Source of the DNA: a virus | IMG/VR virus record: IMGVR_UViG_3300031227_000504 | Span: 1 to 21,568 of that record | DNA length: 21,568 bases | Reading direction: 5' to 3' (one strand) | Shown here: positions 7,016 through 14,906 of the stretch, in pieces | Numbering within the stretch: position 1 is the first letter of the stretch | Layout: the number at the start of each line of letters is the position of its first letter | Translations under genes and position numbers: made by a program | The notes under the pieces: generated by a model | The model's input: the letters and a program-made list of their open reading frames with translations, nothing else | Told to the model about the DNA's origin: nothing | Database searches by the model: none

Positions 7016-7584
7016 TGGCTATAGCAGATATTAATGCAATCATCAAAACGTATCTGGATACTTGCGCAACCTTGACAGGGTTGGTGTCTACTAGGATATA
7101 CCAAGGGAGACTCCCTGAAAATGCCACACTCCCAGCGATAGGATTCCTTTGTAGAGGGGGTGTAAACAACACTTATTCACCATCGAGACTCGAGCAATCA
7201 GTCCAGTTCGATTGCTGGGCAGACGACCTAATGGAAGCCCGTAATGTCTACCGTGCTTTGTACAGCAATCTTCAGGGTATTCAGAATGTCTCAGTGTCAT
7301 GCCCCGACAAGGTAATCGGGACAGATAGCAATGGCTATAATTGTAAATTATCCCACACTTCTAATAATCGGAATAAACCTATCACTGGGACGCTAACCGC
7401 TACTTACTGGTCGGTATCTACTACTACTAACACTGCCGCTGTGTGGGAAAGTGGCATCCTATACTCCCCGACTTATTTGATAAGTGCTGGTGAGGAAGTG
7501 GCTGGTCAGGATTTAGTAGATATGGACATTCCCCGCTACTTTAGGGTATTAACCTTCTTTAATATCATGATTCGTGCAGAGTAA
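7015..7584 (+). CDS. Tail terminator/completion protein (DUF3168-like)
   Basis: ATG 7015 overlaps the previous stop. Residues 1-130 follow the DUF3168 pattern: an initial helix (DINAIIKTYLDTCATLTGLV), then RIYQGRLPENATLPAIGFL, SVQFDCWADDLMEARNVYRAL and a final beta-strand after NNRNKPITGTLTATYWS. Family members cap the tail tube and set where the tail stops growing. At 189 aa it is longer than typical (roughly 120-150). The extra C-terminal 50 residues (VWESGILYSPTYLISAGEE...FRVLTFFNIMIRAE) are unassigned and rich in beta-prone and hydrophobic residues. It closes the connector cluster; a structured intergenic region follows. Confidence 0.65.
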   Translation: MAIADINAIIKTYLDTCATLTGLVSTRIYQGRLPENATLPAIGFLCRGGVNNTYSPSRLEQSVQFDCWADDLMEARNVYRALYSNLQGIQNVSVSCPDKVIGTDSNGYNCKLSHTSNNRNKPITGTLTATYWSVSTTTNTAAVWESGILYSPTYLISAGEEVAGQDLVDMDIPRYFRVLTFFNIMIRAE

Positions 7585-7591
7585 CTTTTTG

Positions 7592-7627
7592 ACGCTCTGA
7601 GAGCCAAATCTAGGGGCTTTCAAGCGT
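7592..7627 (+). other. Two-part stem-loop after the tail-terminator gene
   Basis: ACGCT 7592-7596 pairs with AGCGT 7623-7627, and GAGAGCC 7599-7605 pairs with GGCTTTC 7615-7621 (one G-U pair), around a small internal loop. It lies directly upstream of the probable terminator and without its own T tract. It could be an mRNA 3'-end or 5'-leader structure. Confidence 0.45.
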
Positions 7628-7645
7628 AATCTAGTACATTACTAT

Positions 7646-7669
7646 AGGCGGGCTTAGTCTCGCCTTTTT
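7646..7669 (+). terminator. Probable intrinsic terminator upstream of the tail-tube operon
   Basis: AGGCGGG (7646-7652) pairs with CTCGCCT (7659-7665), seven pairs with one G-U, loop of six, followed by TTTTT. It lies inside the late gene run, so it probably attenuates rather than fully stops transcription, lowering or separating tail expression from the head-joining genes. Confidence 0.65.
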
Positions 7670-7692
7670 CAATAAAACAACAGGAGGTAAAC

Positions 7693-7857
7693 ATGGAAAA
7701 GACAGAAGAGGAACTAGAGCTTGAAACACTGGAGGTCGAGACTCGGATAGTCGAGCCAGAAGAAGTCAAGACTAAAATGACCGTAGAGCAGCTTGCATCC
7801 CGAAAGCAAGCACATGAAATCAAGGTAGCCAAATTTATTGCAGGAGGTAAATTCTAA
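7693..7857 (+). CDS. Small acidic protein (54 aa) before the tail tube
   Basis: ATG 7693 follows CAGGAGGTAAAC, one of the best ribosome binding sites in the window. The frame ends in TAA 7855-7857, sharing its last A with the tail-tube ATG. Its last codons (AGGK) contain the AGGAGG that serves the tail tube, so the two are coupled. The N-terminal half is extremely Glu-rich (MEKTEEELELETLEVETRIV, then EPEEVKTK); the second half is a basic helix (VEQLASRKQAHEIKVAKF). Not recognised as a family. Two minus-strand frames overlap it, but the start signal and coupling favour this strand. Confidence 0.7.
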   Translation: MEKTEEELELETLEVETRIVEPEEVKTKMTVEQLASRKQAHEIKVAKFIAGGKF

Positions 7858-8969
7858 TGGCTGAAACAATAGCAAACGTATTAACAGGGGTGGCAGTTTT
7901 AGAAGTAGGACACGCTCCAAGCGGAGCAAAGGCTGAATGGTCGGATGAGCAATATGTAACGGGGACTCAATCGGTTAAACTATCAAAGCCTGATGGTGGT
8001 GCTTATGGAAGTACTCATGTCGAGTTCACACCAACGGGGGCAGCCGCAGCATTAACAATAGCAGAGTTCGTAACACAGGCAGGCACATGGGGATGGGATT
8101 ACTTTAGGGTTGGAGCGGTTGGAACATATTGGGAACAAATGGAATGTCGCTTTACTGACCCTCTTTCCAATTCATGGGTAGACATAACCGTTCAGGTTGA
8201 TGTTGCGGCTCTGGGTGCTGAAAACTGGGAAACAAAAGACCTTGAGGGTGGTGATTTCTGTTTCTATGGTGGCTGGAGTGAGCAGGATGGTTCTTTCTCT
8301 GAATATGCAGCGGGAACTATTACATTGGTTACTGACGGCACCCATTTGACAGGGGCGGCTCCGTTAGGCCCTTCAGCGCAGATTTTGGTTACTGGGGCAG
8401 TAACCGGATGGGTACTGACTAGAGTTAGAATGGAGCTTTGGGAAACTGGAACTCCTAAATATGTCTATATTGATAATGTTGTACTAGAAGGCCAGACATT
8501 TACACTAGAACCGGGTAGTACGACTGCTGGTATTAGACTATCCTCACCCTCAACAGAAGTAGGGTACACCGAAGATGGTGTAACTATGACCTATTCCGCA
8601 GACGAGGCCGACATCGAGGTAGAAGAAGAGACATTCCCGATTGACAGGAAGATAACAAAGGAAACGGCAGAGGTCACCTGTAATATGGCAGAAAGTTCAC
8701 TTTACAACTTGGATGCAGCAATGGCTGGAAGTCTACTGTCTGGAAGTGTCATAAAGCTGGGAGCAGGTACCAATAAGAAGGTAGAACTAATTCTGACTGG
8801 TACTAACCCTGCGGGATTCCTCAGACAGATTTCAATACCATCTTGTACTGCTACTGGTTCTGTTGGTATGTCCTATAGGAAGGGCGAGAAGACTGTAGTA
8901 CCGGTTACTTTCCAAGCCCTCAAAACTTCGGGGCATCCTGCTGTCACTATAGTCGACAATGCAGTCTAG
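7857..8969 (+). CDS. Major tail tube protein with an extra lectin-like domain
   Basis: Builds the non-contractile tail tube. Residues from about 220 to 370 carry the tube core: STEVGYTEDGVTMTYSADEADIEVEEE, PIDRKITKETAEVTCNMAESSLYNLDAAM and a closing strand after GMSYRKGEKTVVPVTFQAL. This matches the 'G...ggv.lt......eievdq...pv......e...v...laE.tl.nL..a' pattern of siphovirus tube proteins. The first strand (NVLTGVAVLEVG) is at the N-terminus, and about 200 residues are placed between it and the second strand. That block (TGTQSVKLSKPDGG, WVDITVQVDVAAL, KYVYIDNVVLEGQTF) looks like a carbohydrate-binding beta-sandwich. AGGAGG of the preceding gene and TAATG coupling fix the start. The insertion would decorate the tail surface. 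Followed by the chaperone pair, as expected. Confidence 0.7.
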   Translation: MAETIANVLTGVAVLEVGHAPSGAKAEWSDEQYVTGTQSVKLSKPDGGAYGSTHVEFTPTGAAAALTIAEFVTQAGTWGWDYFRVGAVGTYWEQMECRFTDPLSNSWVDITVQVDVAALGAENWETKDLEGGDFCFYGGWSEQDGSFSEYAAGTITLVTDGTHLTGAAPLGPSAQILVTGAVTGWVLTRVRMELWETGTPKYVYIDNVVLEGQTFTLEPGSTTAGIRLSSPSTEVGYTEDGVTMTYSADEADIEVEEETFPIDRKITKETAEVTCNMAESSLYNLDAAMAGSLLSGSVIKLGAGTNKKVELILTGTNPAGFLRQISIPSCTATGSVGMSYRKGEKTVVPVTFQALKTSGHPAVTIVDNAV

Positions 8970-8993
8970 TAATAAACAAAAAAGGAGTAGGTT

Positions 8994-9353
8994 ATGTCAG
9001 AGAAGACTAGAACAGACGAGGATAAAATAGCCCAAGCTGGGATCGTGGTAATTTTGGGGGGCAAGGAATATGAAATTGCCCCCCTGGTTATCCGTGACTC
9101 ACGAGAGTGGCGTAAGAAAGTCGGTCCTTGGAGGGCTGAGATTGCTAGATTAGCCAGCGTAGACAGCGATAACACTGAAGAGTTTGTGGAAGCCCTTACT
9201 GAGCTTATGGTTGATAGGATTGACCAGACAATAGAGTATTTCTTTGGATACGCCAAGGACTTGAACCGAGAGGAGATCGAGAAGGTTGCTATTGACCGGG
9301 AAATAGTCAAATCCTTTAATGAGGTGCTCAAAGTTGCCTTCCCTTTCGAGTAA
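8994..9353 (+). CDS. Tail assembly chaperone, G-like (short form)
   Basis: ATG 8994 follows AAAAAAGGAG. The 119-aa protein lies between tail tube and tape measure, where lambda-type gpG genes sit. It is helical and charged: a short beta start (GIVVILGGKEYEIAPLVIRDSREWRKKV) followed by helices (EEFVEALTELMVDRIDQTIEYFFGYAKDLNREEIEKV). It coats the tape measure during tail assembly and is not part of the mature virion in lambda. Near its end the heptamer CCCTTTC (9341-9347) is in the right phase for a -1 slip, and the stop TAA (9351-9353) lies between the heptamer and a hairpin. Confidence 0.75.
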   Translation: MSEKTRTDEDKIAQAGIVVILGGKEYEIAPLVIRDSREWRKKVGPWRAEIARLASVDSDNTEEFVEALTELMVDRIDQTIEYFFGYAKDLNREEIEKVAIDREIVKSFNEVLKVAFPFE

Positions 9354-9385
9354 AACCTACTGAGGAAGATACGCTTTCAGTAGGT
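9341..9385 (+). promoter_or_regulatory. Programmed -1 ribosomal frameshift signal (slippery heptamer plus hairpin)
   Basis: Heptamer C CCT TTC (9341-9347) fits X XXY YYZ in the zero frame. After a 7-base spacer containing the zero-frame stop, ACCTACTGA (9355-9363) pairs perfectly with TCAGTAGGT (9377-9385). Two more G-U pairs are possible inside (9364-9365 with 9375-9376), leaving a 9-base loop. Spacing and stem length are typical for stimulatory hairpins. Confidence 0.85.
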
Positions 9386-9601
9386 GGGGCTTTTGAGTTC
9401 TTGATGGCTGAGTGGCACGTAACACCAGATTACATCATAAATAACTGGAGCGATGAGTTGCTGGATCTTATGATTGAGAAATTAACCGAAAGGAAGAATC
9501 GAGCAACCCGACCAGCATCGGGAGACACAGGGGGACATATGGTTTCTGATAAGATACTCTTTGCTCAAGCAAGCAATTTGATAAAGGTGGTCAAACAGTG
9601 A
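9347..9601 (+). CDS. Frameshift extension of the tail chaperone (T part of the GT-like fusion)
   Basis: This frame is -1 relative to the gene at 8994 and is open from the slippery heptamer onward (first residues RVKPTEEDTLSVGGAFEFLM). A slip would give 118 + 84 = 202 residues, the long GT-like chaperone. The TTG/ATG codons at 9401-9406 have no good ribosome binding site, so independent translation is unlikely. The T part contains the compact helical segment 'AEWHVTPDYIINNWSDELLDLMIEKLTERKNR', resembling the T domains that recruit tail tube subunits to the tape measure. The stop TGA overlaps the tape-measure GTG (GTGA). Confidence 0.8.
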   Translation, partial: RVKPTEEDTLSVGGAFEFLMAEWHVTPDYIINNWSDELLDLMIEKLTERKNRATRPASGDTGGHMVSDKILFAQASNLIKVVKQ

Positions 9602-11430
9602 ATATTGGCGATGCTGTTCTTAAAATTAAGGGAGACGATAAAGACCTTGACAGGGCTCTCAAAGATTCCCAAGGCAAGGTTAAGTCGTCTATGCAGAAGA
9701 TGAAGAAGGCGATGTTACCTGTTGGACTGGCACTTACGGCTATAGGTGCTGCGGGGCTAAAGATGGTAGATAGTGCTCGCAAGATGAATGCCCAACTCGG
9801 AGTGACGGCACTCAGTCTGGGTGTCACTACTAAAGAGATGCGAGACTTGGCTTTGAAAACTACCAATGTCACCTTCCCCTTAAAAGAAGTCACGGCCAGT
9901 TTTGACCTCTTGGCTCGTGCTGGCATTAGGGATACGGAAGTCTTGAAAGCTACGGCCACGGCGTTTGATACATTGGGCGATGCTATTGGTATGAGTGCGA
10001 GTGAAGTTACTGAAGTCATGGTTCCAGCGATGAAGACGTTCCGGCTGTCAGCAGAGGAGATCGCCAGTAAAACAGACATAATGACTTATATGGTGCGGAA
10101 TAGCACCACATCACTAGAAGATTTCAATACTATGGTGGGATACACTTCGCAGGATATGATTGATGCTGGGCTTACACTTGAGGACATGGCTGCTGCTATG
10201 ATGTATATGTCTGATAGTGGTGTGGAACCCGGTAAGGTGATGCTTAGAGAGTGGAATAAGGCAGTTACCCAATCGCAGAAAGAAGGTATCGCCCTCACGG
10301 AAGCCTTAGGCATGACTAGCAGTGAGTTAGAAACTTATAAAGGCAACCTTGAAGGCGCCGTAGGTATGACCCAAGAATATGCCGATGTGGCTAATGAGCA
10401 ATATGGCATTATAGATAAGGTCAAGCAAAAGTTCGAGGAGTTGACTTTAGTCGCAGGGTCATTCCTGACACCACTTGAGCCGATACTAGCTGGTATGACT
10501 GCTCTTGGTCCGATGATGATATTTTTGTCAACTTCGATAGGAACGGCGACAATGAAATGGATAGCTCATACTGTAGCTGTGGGAGCCGCCAAAATAGGAC
10601 TTATAGGACTTAATATTACTTTAGCTGCTACGATTGGGTTATTCGCAGTTTTAACTGCCGGGCTTGCCCTGCTTGGTTATGGTATTTTTAAGCTCATAGA
10701 ACATCAAAAGCTAAATAAAGAAATAACTGAAGCCAACATTAAAATGTCGGAGGAATACCAGAAGGCTTTAAGGGGCGAGGAAAATACATATTATGACCTT
10801 TTCAAGGCTCGCTATGAGAATATAAAATCCAGCGTAGAGGCTGGAAAGGCAACTGAAACCGAAATCAAGTGGCTGGAAGAACATAGGGCTGCGGCAGATA
10901 AATATGTCCAGGATATGAGTTATATGAAGCTGCACATTGATGGGGTTACTGAAAGCTACACGCAGCAGCAGAAGGCAGTAGAGGCTCTCACGAAAGCACA
11001 AGAAGATATGTATAAAGCTGCCAAGAGAACTATAGACATTCAGCGAGAGCCTTATAAAACACAAGCCGCCTACCAAGCGGCGAGGGCAGAGGCGAGTAGG
11101 CTTCAAGCAATGGCTCGGGTGGCAGCACAAGCGGGGAGGCCAGAGGAGTCCCAATGGTTTGCTATGCAGGCAGCAGCAATATCCACTAGATTGCAGATGA
11201 CAACTCAATTCGGCGGACTTCAAGAAGGTGGCATCGCTATGCGCCCCATAACAGCCAGGATAGCTGAAAAGAGACCGGAGGCGGTGATACCATTGGACAA
11301 ATTTGAAGGAATGCTAGGTGGCTATAAGACGGCTAATATATTCCTACAACTAGACGGACAAACACTAGCACGTGCTATAGGAACACCTCTAGTTGATGAA
11401 ATCAGAATAAGAACAGGAGTGCAATACTAA
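9598..11430 (+). CDS. Tail tape measure protein
   Basis: Sets tail length and occupies the tube lumen. GTG 9598 overlaps the chaperone stop, with AAGGTGG upstream. Residues about 1-60 are the usual start ('iGda.l.i.gd...l...l......' then LPVGLALTAIGAAGLKMVDSA). Residues about 65-280 match the TP901/PhageMin tail domain (TTKEMRDLALKTT, MVPAMKTFRLSAEEIASKTDIMT, MVGYTSQDMIDAGLTLEDMAAAM). Two hydrophobic stretches follow at about 290-365 (GPMMIFLSTSIGTATM, LAATIGLFAVLTAGLALLGYG), then coiled-coil-like helices. The C-terminus has the common 'GG.a..P..a.iaE..PEAViPLD' motif. At 610 aa it is short, predicting a tail of the order of 90 nm from the usual 0.15 nm per residue rule. No lytic domain was seen. 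Confidence 0.9.
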   Translation: MNIGDAVLKIKGDDKDLDRALKDSQGKVKSSMQKMKKAMLPVGLALTAIGAAGLKMVDSARKMNAQLGVTALSLGVTTKEMRDLALKTTNVTFPLKEVTASFDLLARAGIRDTEVLKATATAFDTLGDAIGMSASEVTEVMVPAMKTFRLSAEEIASKTDIMTYMVRNSTTSLEDFNTMVGYTSQDMIDAGLTLEDMAAAMMYMSDSGVEPGKVMLREWNKAVTQSQKEGIALTEALGMTSSELETYKGNLEGAVGMTQEYADVANEQYGIIDKVKQKFEELTLVAGSFLTPLEPILAGMTALGPMMIFLSTSIGTATMKWIAHTVAVGAAKIGLIGLNITLAATIGLFAVLTAGLALLGYGIFKLIEHQKLNKEITEANIKMSEEYQKALRGEENTYYDLFKARYENIKSSVEAGKATETEIKWLEEHRAAADKYVQDMSYMKLHIDGVTESYTQQQKAVEALTKAQEDMYKAAKRTIDIQREPYKTQAAYQAARAEASRLQAMARVAAQAGRPEESQWFAMQAAAISTRLQMTTQFGGLQEGGIAMRPITARIAEKRPEAVIPLDKFEGMLGGYKTANIFLQLDGQTLARAIGTPLVDEIRIRTGVQY

Positions 11431-13025
11431 TGCCTTTTCCTTATCCCTTTCCAATAATATTCGGCGTCTGGCCAGCGATGGCGGTAGTCATACAGGATGA
11501 GATACAGGATATTAAGAAATACTCAATTGGTATTGACTCACGCATAGAAGAGCGTAGTATAGCTTCCTTTACCATTGCGGATACGGCAGGGTCACAATCC
11601 TATGAATGGGGCGAACCTATAAGGATATTCGATCCCACTGACACCTTAGTCTATAGTGGGTTTATCGCTGAACCTGTACGGGTAAGTATGTCACCAGATG
11701 GCGGATTATATCACCCGATAAGGTGTAAGGATAACCACTTTCTAGCAGATAAACGATTAGTTATCGGGTCGTGGTCGGCAACTGATGTTGACGTTATTGT
11801 TACTGCTCTTCATACCGATTACCTCGCTGATGAAGGGGTTGGTATTGGGGCGATACAGGGAGCAGGTATTAACATAGCCGAGGCGGTTTTGAACTACACT
11901 ACAGTAGCTCAAGCCCTCGATGGATTAGCTGAGTACGCTGGATATACCTGGTTTATTGATGAGAATAAAGATTTATACTTTGTAGACAGAACGACTTATG
12001 CTGCCCCGTGGTCAGCCGATGAAGGGGATATGATAAAAGGGTCAGCTCGTTGGTCTGGGGGGAATCCACTGTACAGAAACAGACAATACATAAGAGGTGG
12101 CACTGCTCTTACTTCAACTCCACCAGCAGCGGGGATAACAGAACAATTCTTAGCTGATGGCACAGCACAGGCTTTTACAGTAGGCTTCCCGATAGCCTTA
12201 GAACCAACTATAACCGACTCCATATTAGGGGCACGAACTGTAGGAATCAAGGGTGTTGAGGCTGGATTTGATTATTACTGGAATAAGAACGATGCTACGG
12301 TTTACGCCGATGTTATTCCAGTAGCAGGGAGAACCGTTACCGTTGTGTATTATGGGTTGTACCCTTTGATTACACTATCAACAGATGAGGTCGAAAGGGT
12401 AGCACGTCAGGCAATAGAGGGTGGTACTGGAATAACCGAAAACATTGTTGATGAAGGATACCACGAAACTGCCGACTCCTCCTCTGAATCAGGTGCGGCT
12501 AAAATAGCTCAATATTGCAGAGGGTCACAGAAGTTTAATTATCGTACTACTACAAGTGGGCTAAAGCCTGGTCAGTTACAAAATATAGACTACCCATTAC
12601 TAGGGATTAACACAGAGGATATGTTAATAGAATCCGTTAGAATCTCCACTATCGGACTTGGAAGTCTATTTTATGATATTACTGCTGTTACCGGACCAGT
12701 AACAGGAAGTTGGACTAGATTCTTCTCCTCAATGGCTCGGCGAACAGATGCCATGCTTCATGTTGGAGATGATTATTTATTAGCAATTTTAAGTGGTGCT
12801 GACATATTAGCTTTAGCAGAATCTACAAGTTTGGCTAGTGACGACTTCACGGGGGGACTAGTAAACAGGTGGTTGAACTCAGCACCGATTGACTCAGGGT
12901 CTTTATGCAATGTACAGCATGAGAGGTTAGATTTAGCCGAGGCACCGGCTCTTGGGTCTCACGCTACAGAGAATTATCTATGGGATGACGCAACGGCTTT
13001 GTATTCATTTGCTACATGGGGATAG
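11430..13025 (+). CDS. Tail hub / distal tail protein
   Basis: ATG 11430 overlaps the tape-measure stop (TAATG). Following the tape measure, this is the position of distal tail or hub genes. Residues about 15-100 (AVVIQDEIQDIKKYSIGIDSRIEERSIASFTIAD..., GEPIRIFDPTDTLVYSGFI) are the first barrel typical of baseplate-hub proteins: 'd.......i.....er..a.f.i.d.......g..v.i.d.....fsG.I'. Residues about 110-200 (DVDVIVTALHTDYLADEG, TVAQALDGLAEYAGYTWFIDENKDLYFVDR) are the helix-plus-strand hub element. The C-terminal 110 residues are less conserved-looking and may hold a peripheral domain. No peptidase motif is seen, so the cell-wall opening activity must lie elsewhere. Assignment is by pattern and synteny. 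Confidence 0.75.
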   Translation: MPFPYPFPIIFGVWPAMAVVIQDEIQDIKKYSIGIDSRIEERSIASFTIADTAGSQSYEWGEPIRIFDPTDTLVYSGFIAEPVRVSMSPDGGLYHPIRCKDNHFLADKRLVIGSWSATDVDVIVTALHTDYLADEGVGIGAIQGAGINIAEAVLNYTTVAQALDGLAEYAGYTWFIDENKDLYFVDRTTYAAPWSADEGDMIKGSARWSGGNPLYRNRQYIRGGTALTSTPPAAGITEQFLADGTAQAFTVGFPIALEPTITDSILGARTVGIKGVEAGFDYYWNKNDATVYADVIPVAGRTVTVVYYGLYPLITLSTDEVERVARQAIEGGTGITENIVDEGYHETADSSSESGAAKIAQYCRGSQKFNYRTTTSGLKPGQLQNIDYPLLGINTEDMLIESVRISTIGLGSLFYDITAVTGPVTGSWTRFFSSMARRTDAMLHVGDDYLLAILSGADILALAESTSLASDDFTGGLVNRWLNSAPIDSGSLCNVQHERLDLAEAPALGSHATENYLWDDATALYSFATWG

Positions 13026-13034
13026 GAGAATAGG

Positions 13035-13538
13035 ATGTTAAGATTTTTCAAGAAGTTATTTAAAAAAGAACAGTTCCCTTTTAGAGAAGATTGGAAGTTA
13101 GAGGCTCGACACATTAAGACTGGTGAGATAATTGTTAAAAAAGGACATAATCTTATTGTAGACGCGGGAGAAGAATTAGTCGGAGATATGCTCATTGATA
13201 GAGGGGCACAGTGGGATACTGGGTTGACTTATTGTGCCTTAGGGGAAGACAATACAGCTCCAGCAGCGGGACAGACTCAGTTAGTAGATGAGGGCGGTGG
13301 TGCTGCTATGAGAAACACAATAACTTCTAAATCAAGGGCTGGTAGTATTGTTACATTAACAACCTTCTTTGCTGCCGCAGCTTGCACATCAGCCATTGAG
13401 GAAGCTGGGTTATTCGGAACTTCAACCGCAGGAGCGGCAGAGAACTCAGGGGAGATGTTTTCTAGATGGTTAGCTAGCTTTGACAATTCTCTAGGTAGTT
13501 TTGATATAACGATAACATATGTCTTGACGATAGGATAA
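13035..13538 (+). CDS. Small tail-tip protein (167 aa), same fold type as the 3464 gene
   Basis: ATG 13035 with TAGGAG upstream. The N-terminus is very basic (MLRFFKKLFKKEQ), then 'WKLEARHIKTGEIIVKKGHNLIVDAGEEL' followed by TYCALGEDNTAPAAGQTQLVDE and a final 'iEEAGLFG' strand pattern. This matches a family of phage proteins with 'NlI...G.......l.......y.alG....ap...qt.L..e.......' and 'FF......i.EaGLF'. They are found near tail fibre genes and probably form a beta-sandwich. It appears distantly related to the protein at 3464. Likely a tail-tip accessory component; molecular role unknown. Confidence 0.6.
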   Translation: MLRFFKKLFKKEQFPFREDWKLEARHIKTGEIIVKKGHNLIVDAGEELVGDMLIDRGAQWDTGLTYCALGEDNTAPAAGQTQLVDEGGGAAMRNTITSKSRAGSIVTLTTFFAAAACTSAIEEAGLFGTSTAGAAENSGEMFSRWLASFDNSLGSFDITITYVLTIG

Positions 13539-13547
13539 GGAGTAGAT

Positions 13548-14612
13548 ATGCCTATAGTAACTGGAAATGTAATCTTAGCAGCCGATGCAGTTAAACTCGG
13601 TGCCTCTATTTTTGGCGATGGCAACGATGGGGATGTAACTATTGCAGGGAACACTAATCTATCAAGAGATATGTTTTACAACACATTGACAGTCGACAAT
13701 GCGATTACCTTAACTACTAAGGGTTATCGGATATTTATAAAGGATTCATTAGATAATAACGGGACTATCTCTCATAATGGGAATGCGGGAGGAAATGGTG
13801 GGAATGGTCAAAATGGAGACGACGGTAATCCTGCCACTGGTGGTACTGCGGGCACGGCTGGCGCAGCATTACCTTCTGGAACTATTTTAGGCTCTATTGC
13901 AGGCAAGGTTGGTGAGATTGGTGGAGTTGGCGAGGATACAACCCCCGGTGGGGCTGGGGTTGTTGGAACCATAGGAGCTGCCGAACTCCTTGCACTTGTC
14001 GGTAATGGCGTTGCCGGTGGAACAGGGGGGGCTGGAGGAAATGGTAATATTACCAATGGTGGGGCAGGTAGTGCCGCAGGAGCCGCAGGTACTGGGACAA
14101 CAGGGGTTGGGGCTAGGGCAGTCCCAGCAGCGATTTCATTAGAGAATTATAGTGCTCGTATGGGCGGAAGTGCAGGGTCGGGTAGTGGCGGAAGTGCTGG
14201 TGGTGGTGGTGGGTCAGGAGCAGGTCAGCCTGGAGGTGGTGGAGGTGGTAGTGGGGGAAGTGGTTCTAATGGCGGTATGATAGTAATAGTCAGTAAAACA
14301 CTTGATAATGCTGCAGGTACAATCTCTGTTAATGGTGGAGCAGGAGGAGACGGCGGAGACGGCGGTGCTGGAAAGGCTGCTGATGACTGCGGTGGTGGTG
14401 GAGGAGGAGGAGGAGGGGGAGGGGGTAGTGGAGGCGTGCTTGTTTTAATTTATTATACTATCGTAGCAGGAACCGAACAAGCAACTGCTGGCGCAGCGGG
14501 AGCATTAGGGGCTGGGGGAGCACTTTCGGGAACGGGCACTAACGGAGCCAATGGAACGGCTGGCGCAGCGGGTAATGCTGGCTCAGTAATCAAGATAGAT
14601 AACACACCTTAA
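13548..14612 (+). CDS. Gly-rich adhesin-like tail protein
   Basis: Probable receptor-contacting protein of the tail tip. ATG 13548 follows ATAAGGAG. Residues about 20-75 (FGDGNDGDVTIAGNTNLSRDMFYNTLTVDNAITLTTKGYRIFIKDSLDNNGTISHNG) are a short beta-helical element. After that, long blocks of GG, GGx and polyglycine alternate with three hydrophobic inserts (PSGTILGSIAGKVGEIGG, MIVIVSKTLDNAAGTISVNGG, GVLVLIYYTIVAG). The layout recalls proteins in which parallel polyglycine-II helices pack to form a receptor-binding tip, as known for gp38-type adhesins of T-even-like phages; whether it is homologous is not shown. One cysteine only. The coding DNA is G-rich, especially around 14390-14430, unlike its neighbours. 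Confidence 0.65.
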   Translation: MPIVTGNVILAADAVKLGASIFGDGNDGDVTIAGNTNLSRDMFYNTLTVDNAITLTTKGYRIFIKDSLDNNGTISHNGNAGGNGGNGQNGDDGNPATGGTAGTAGAALPSGTILGSIAGKVGEIGGVGEDTTPGGAGVVGTIGAAELLALVGNGVAGGTGGAGGNGNITNGGAGSAAGAAGTGTTGVGARAVPAAISLENYSARMGGSAGSGSGGSAGGGGGSGAGQPGGGGGGSGGSGSNGGMIVIVSKTLDNAAGTISVNGGAGGDGGDGGAGKAADDCGGGGGGGGGGGGSGGVLVLIYYTIVAGTEQATAGAAGALGAGGALSGTGTNGANGTAGAAGNAGSVIKIDNTP

Positions 14613-14623
14613 AAGGAGATAAT

Positions 14624-14881
14624 GTGGGTAGAAGAATATATATAATCTCAAAGAGTGAAAAGATAACACAAGTCATTCGCAACCAAGCAGAAGCAAGTAA
14701 TTGCCCTGAGATAGTTTGGGGGGTACCACCCGCCTTGAAAGGTGTAATTGATGAGGTAAGCCTGCCTGTAGTGTTTGAAGAACCGGAACAATCTATCGTT
14801 AACCCGAGGAATATACTGGAAGAGCTAGATGAATTGAAACATAAGGTTGACCAATTACAGGGAACAAAGAGTGTGCTTTAA
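14624..14881 (+). CDS. Hypothetical protein (85 aa) with C-terminal coiled coil
   Basis: GTG 14624 is chosen because AAAAGGAG (to 14618) is 5 bases upstream; the overlapping ATG at 14622 runs into a stop after seven codons. Residues 1-30 have the alpha/beta pattern RRIYIISKSEKITQVIRNQAEAS, and residues 62-80 (ILEELDELKHKVDQLQG) have heptad character. Not recognised. It lies just before small membrane-protein genes at the end of the late operon. Confidence 0.6.
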   Translation: MGRRIYIISKSEKITQVIRNQAEASNCPEIVWGVPPALKGVIDEVSLPVVFEEPEQSIVNPRNILEELDELKHKVDQLQGTKSVL

Positions 14882-14906
14882 TTTACTATTTTGAAAGGGG
14901 TGAATT

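Noticed and set aside
7620-7929. Minus-strand frames rich in Ser/Leu opposite the 54-aa acidic gene
   Set aside because: They mirror Glu-rich coding on the plus strand; the plus-strand gene has a strong AGGAGG and start/stop coupling.
9401-9601. Independent 66-aa gene starting at TTG 9401
   Set aside because: The frame is open back to the slippery heptamer and no ribosome binding site precedes the TTG/ATG, so it is the frameshift extension.
13277-14056. Minus-strand Pro/Ala-rich frames opposite the Gly-rich gene
   Set aside because: Pro/Ala composition is what antisense reading of Gly-rich codons gives.
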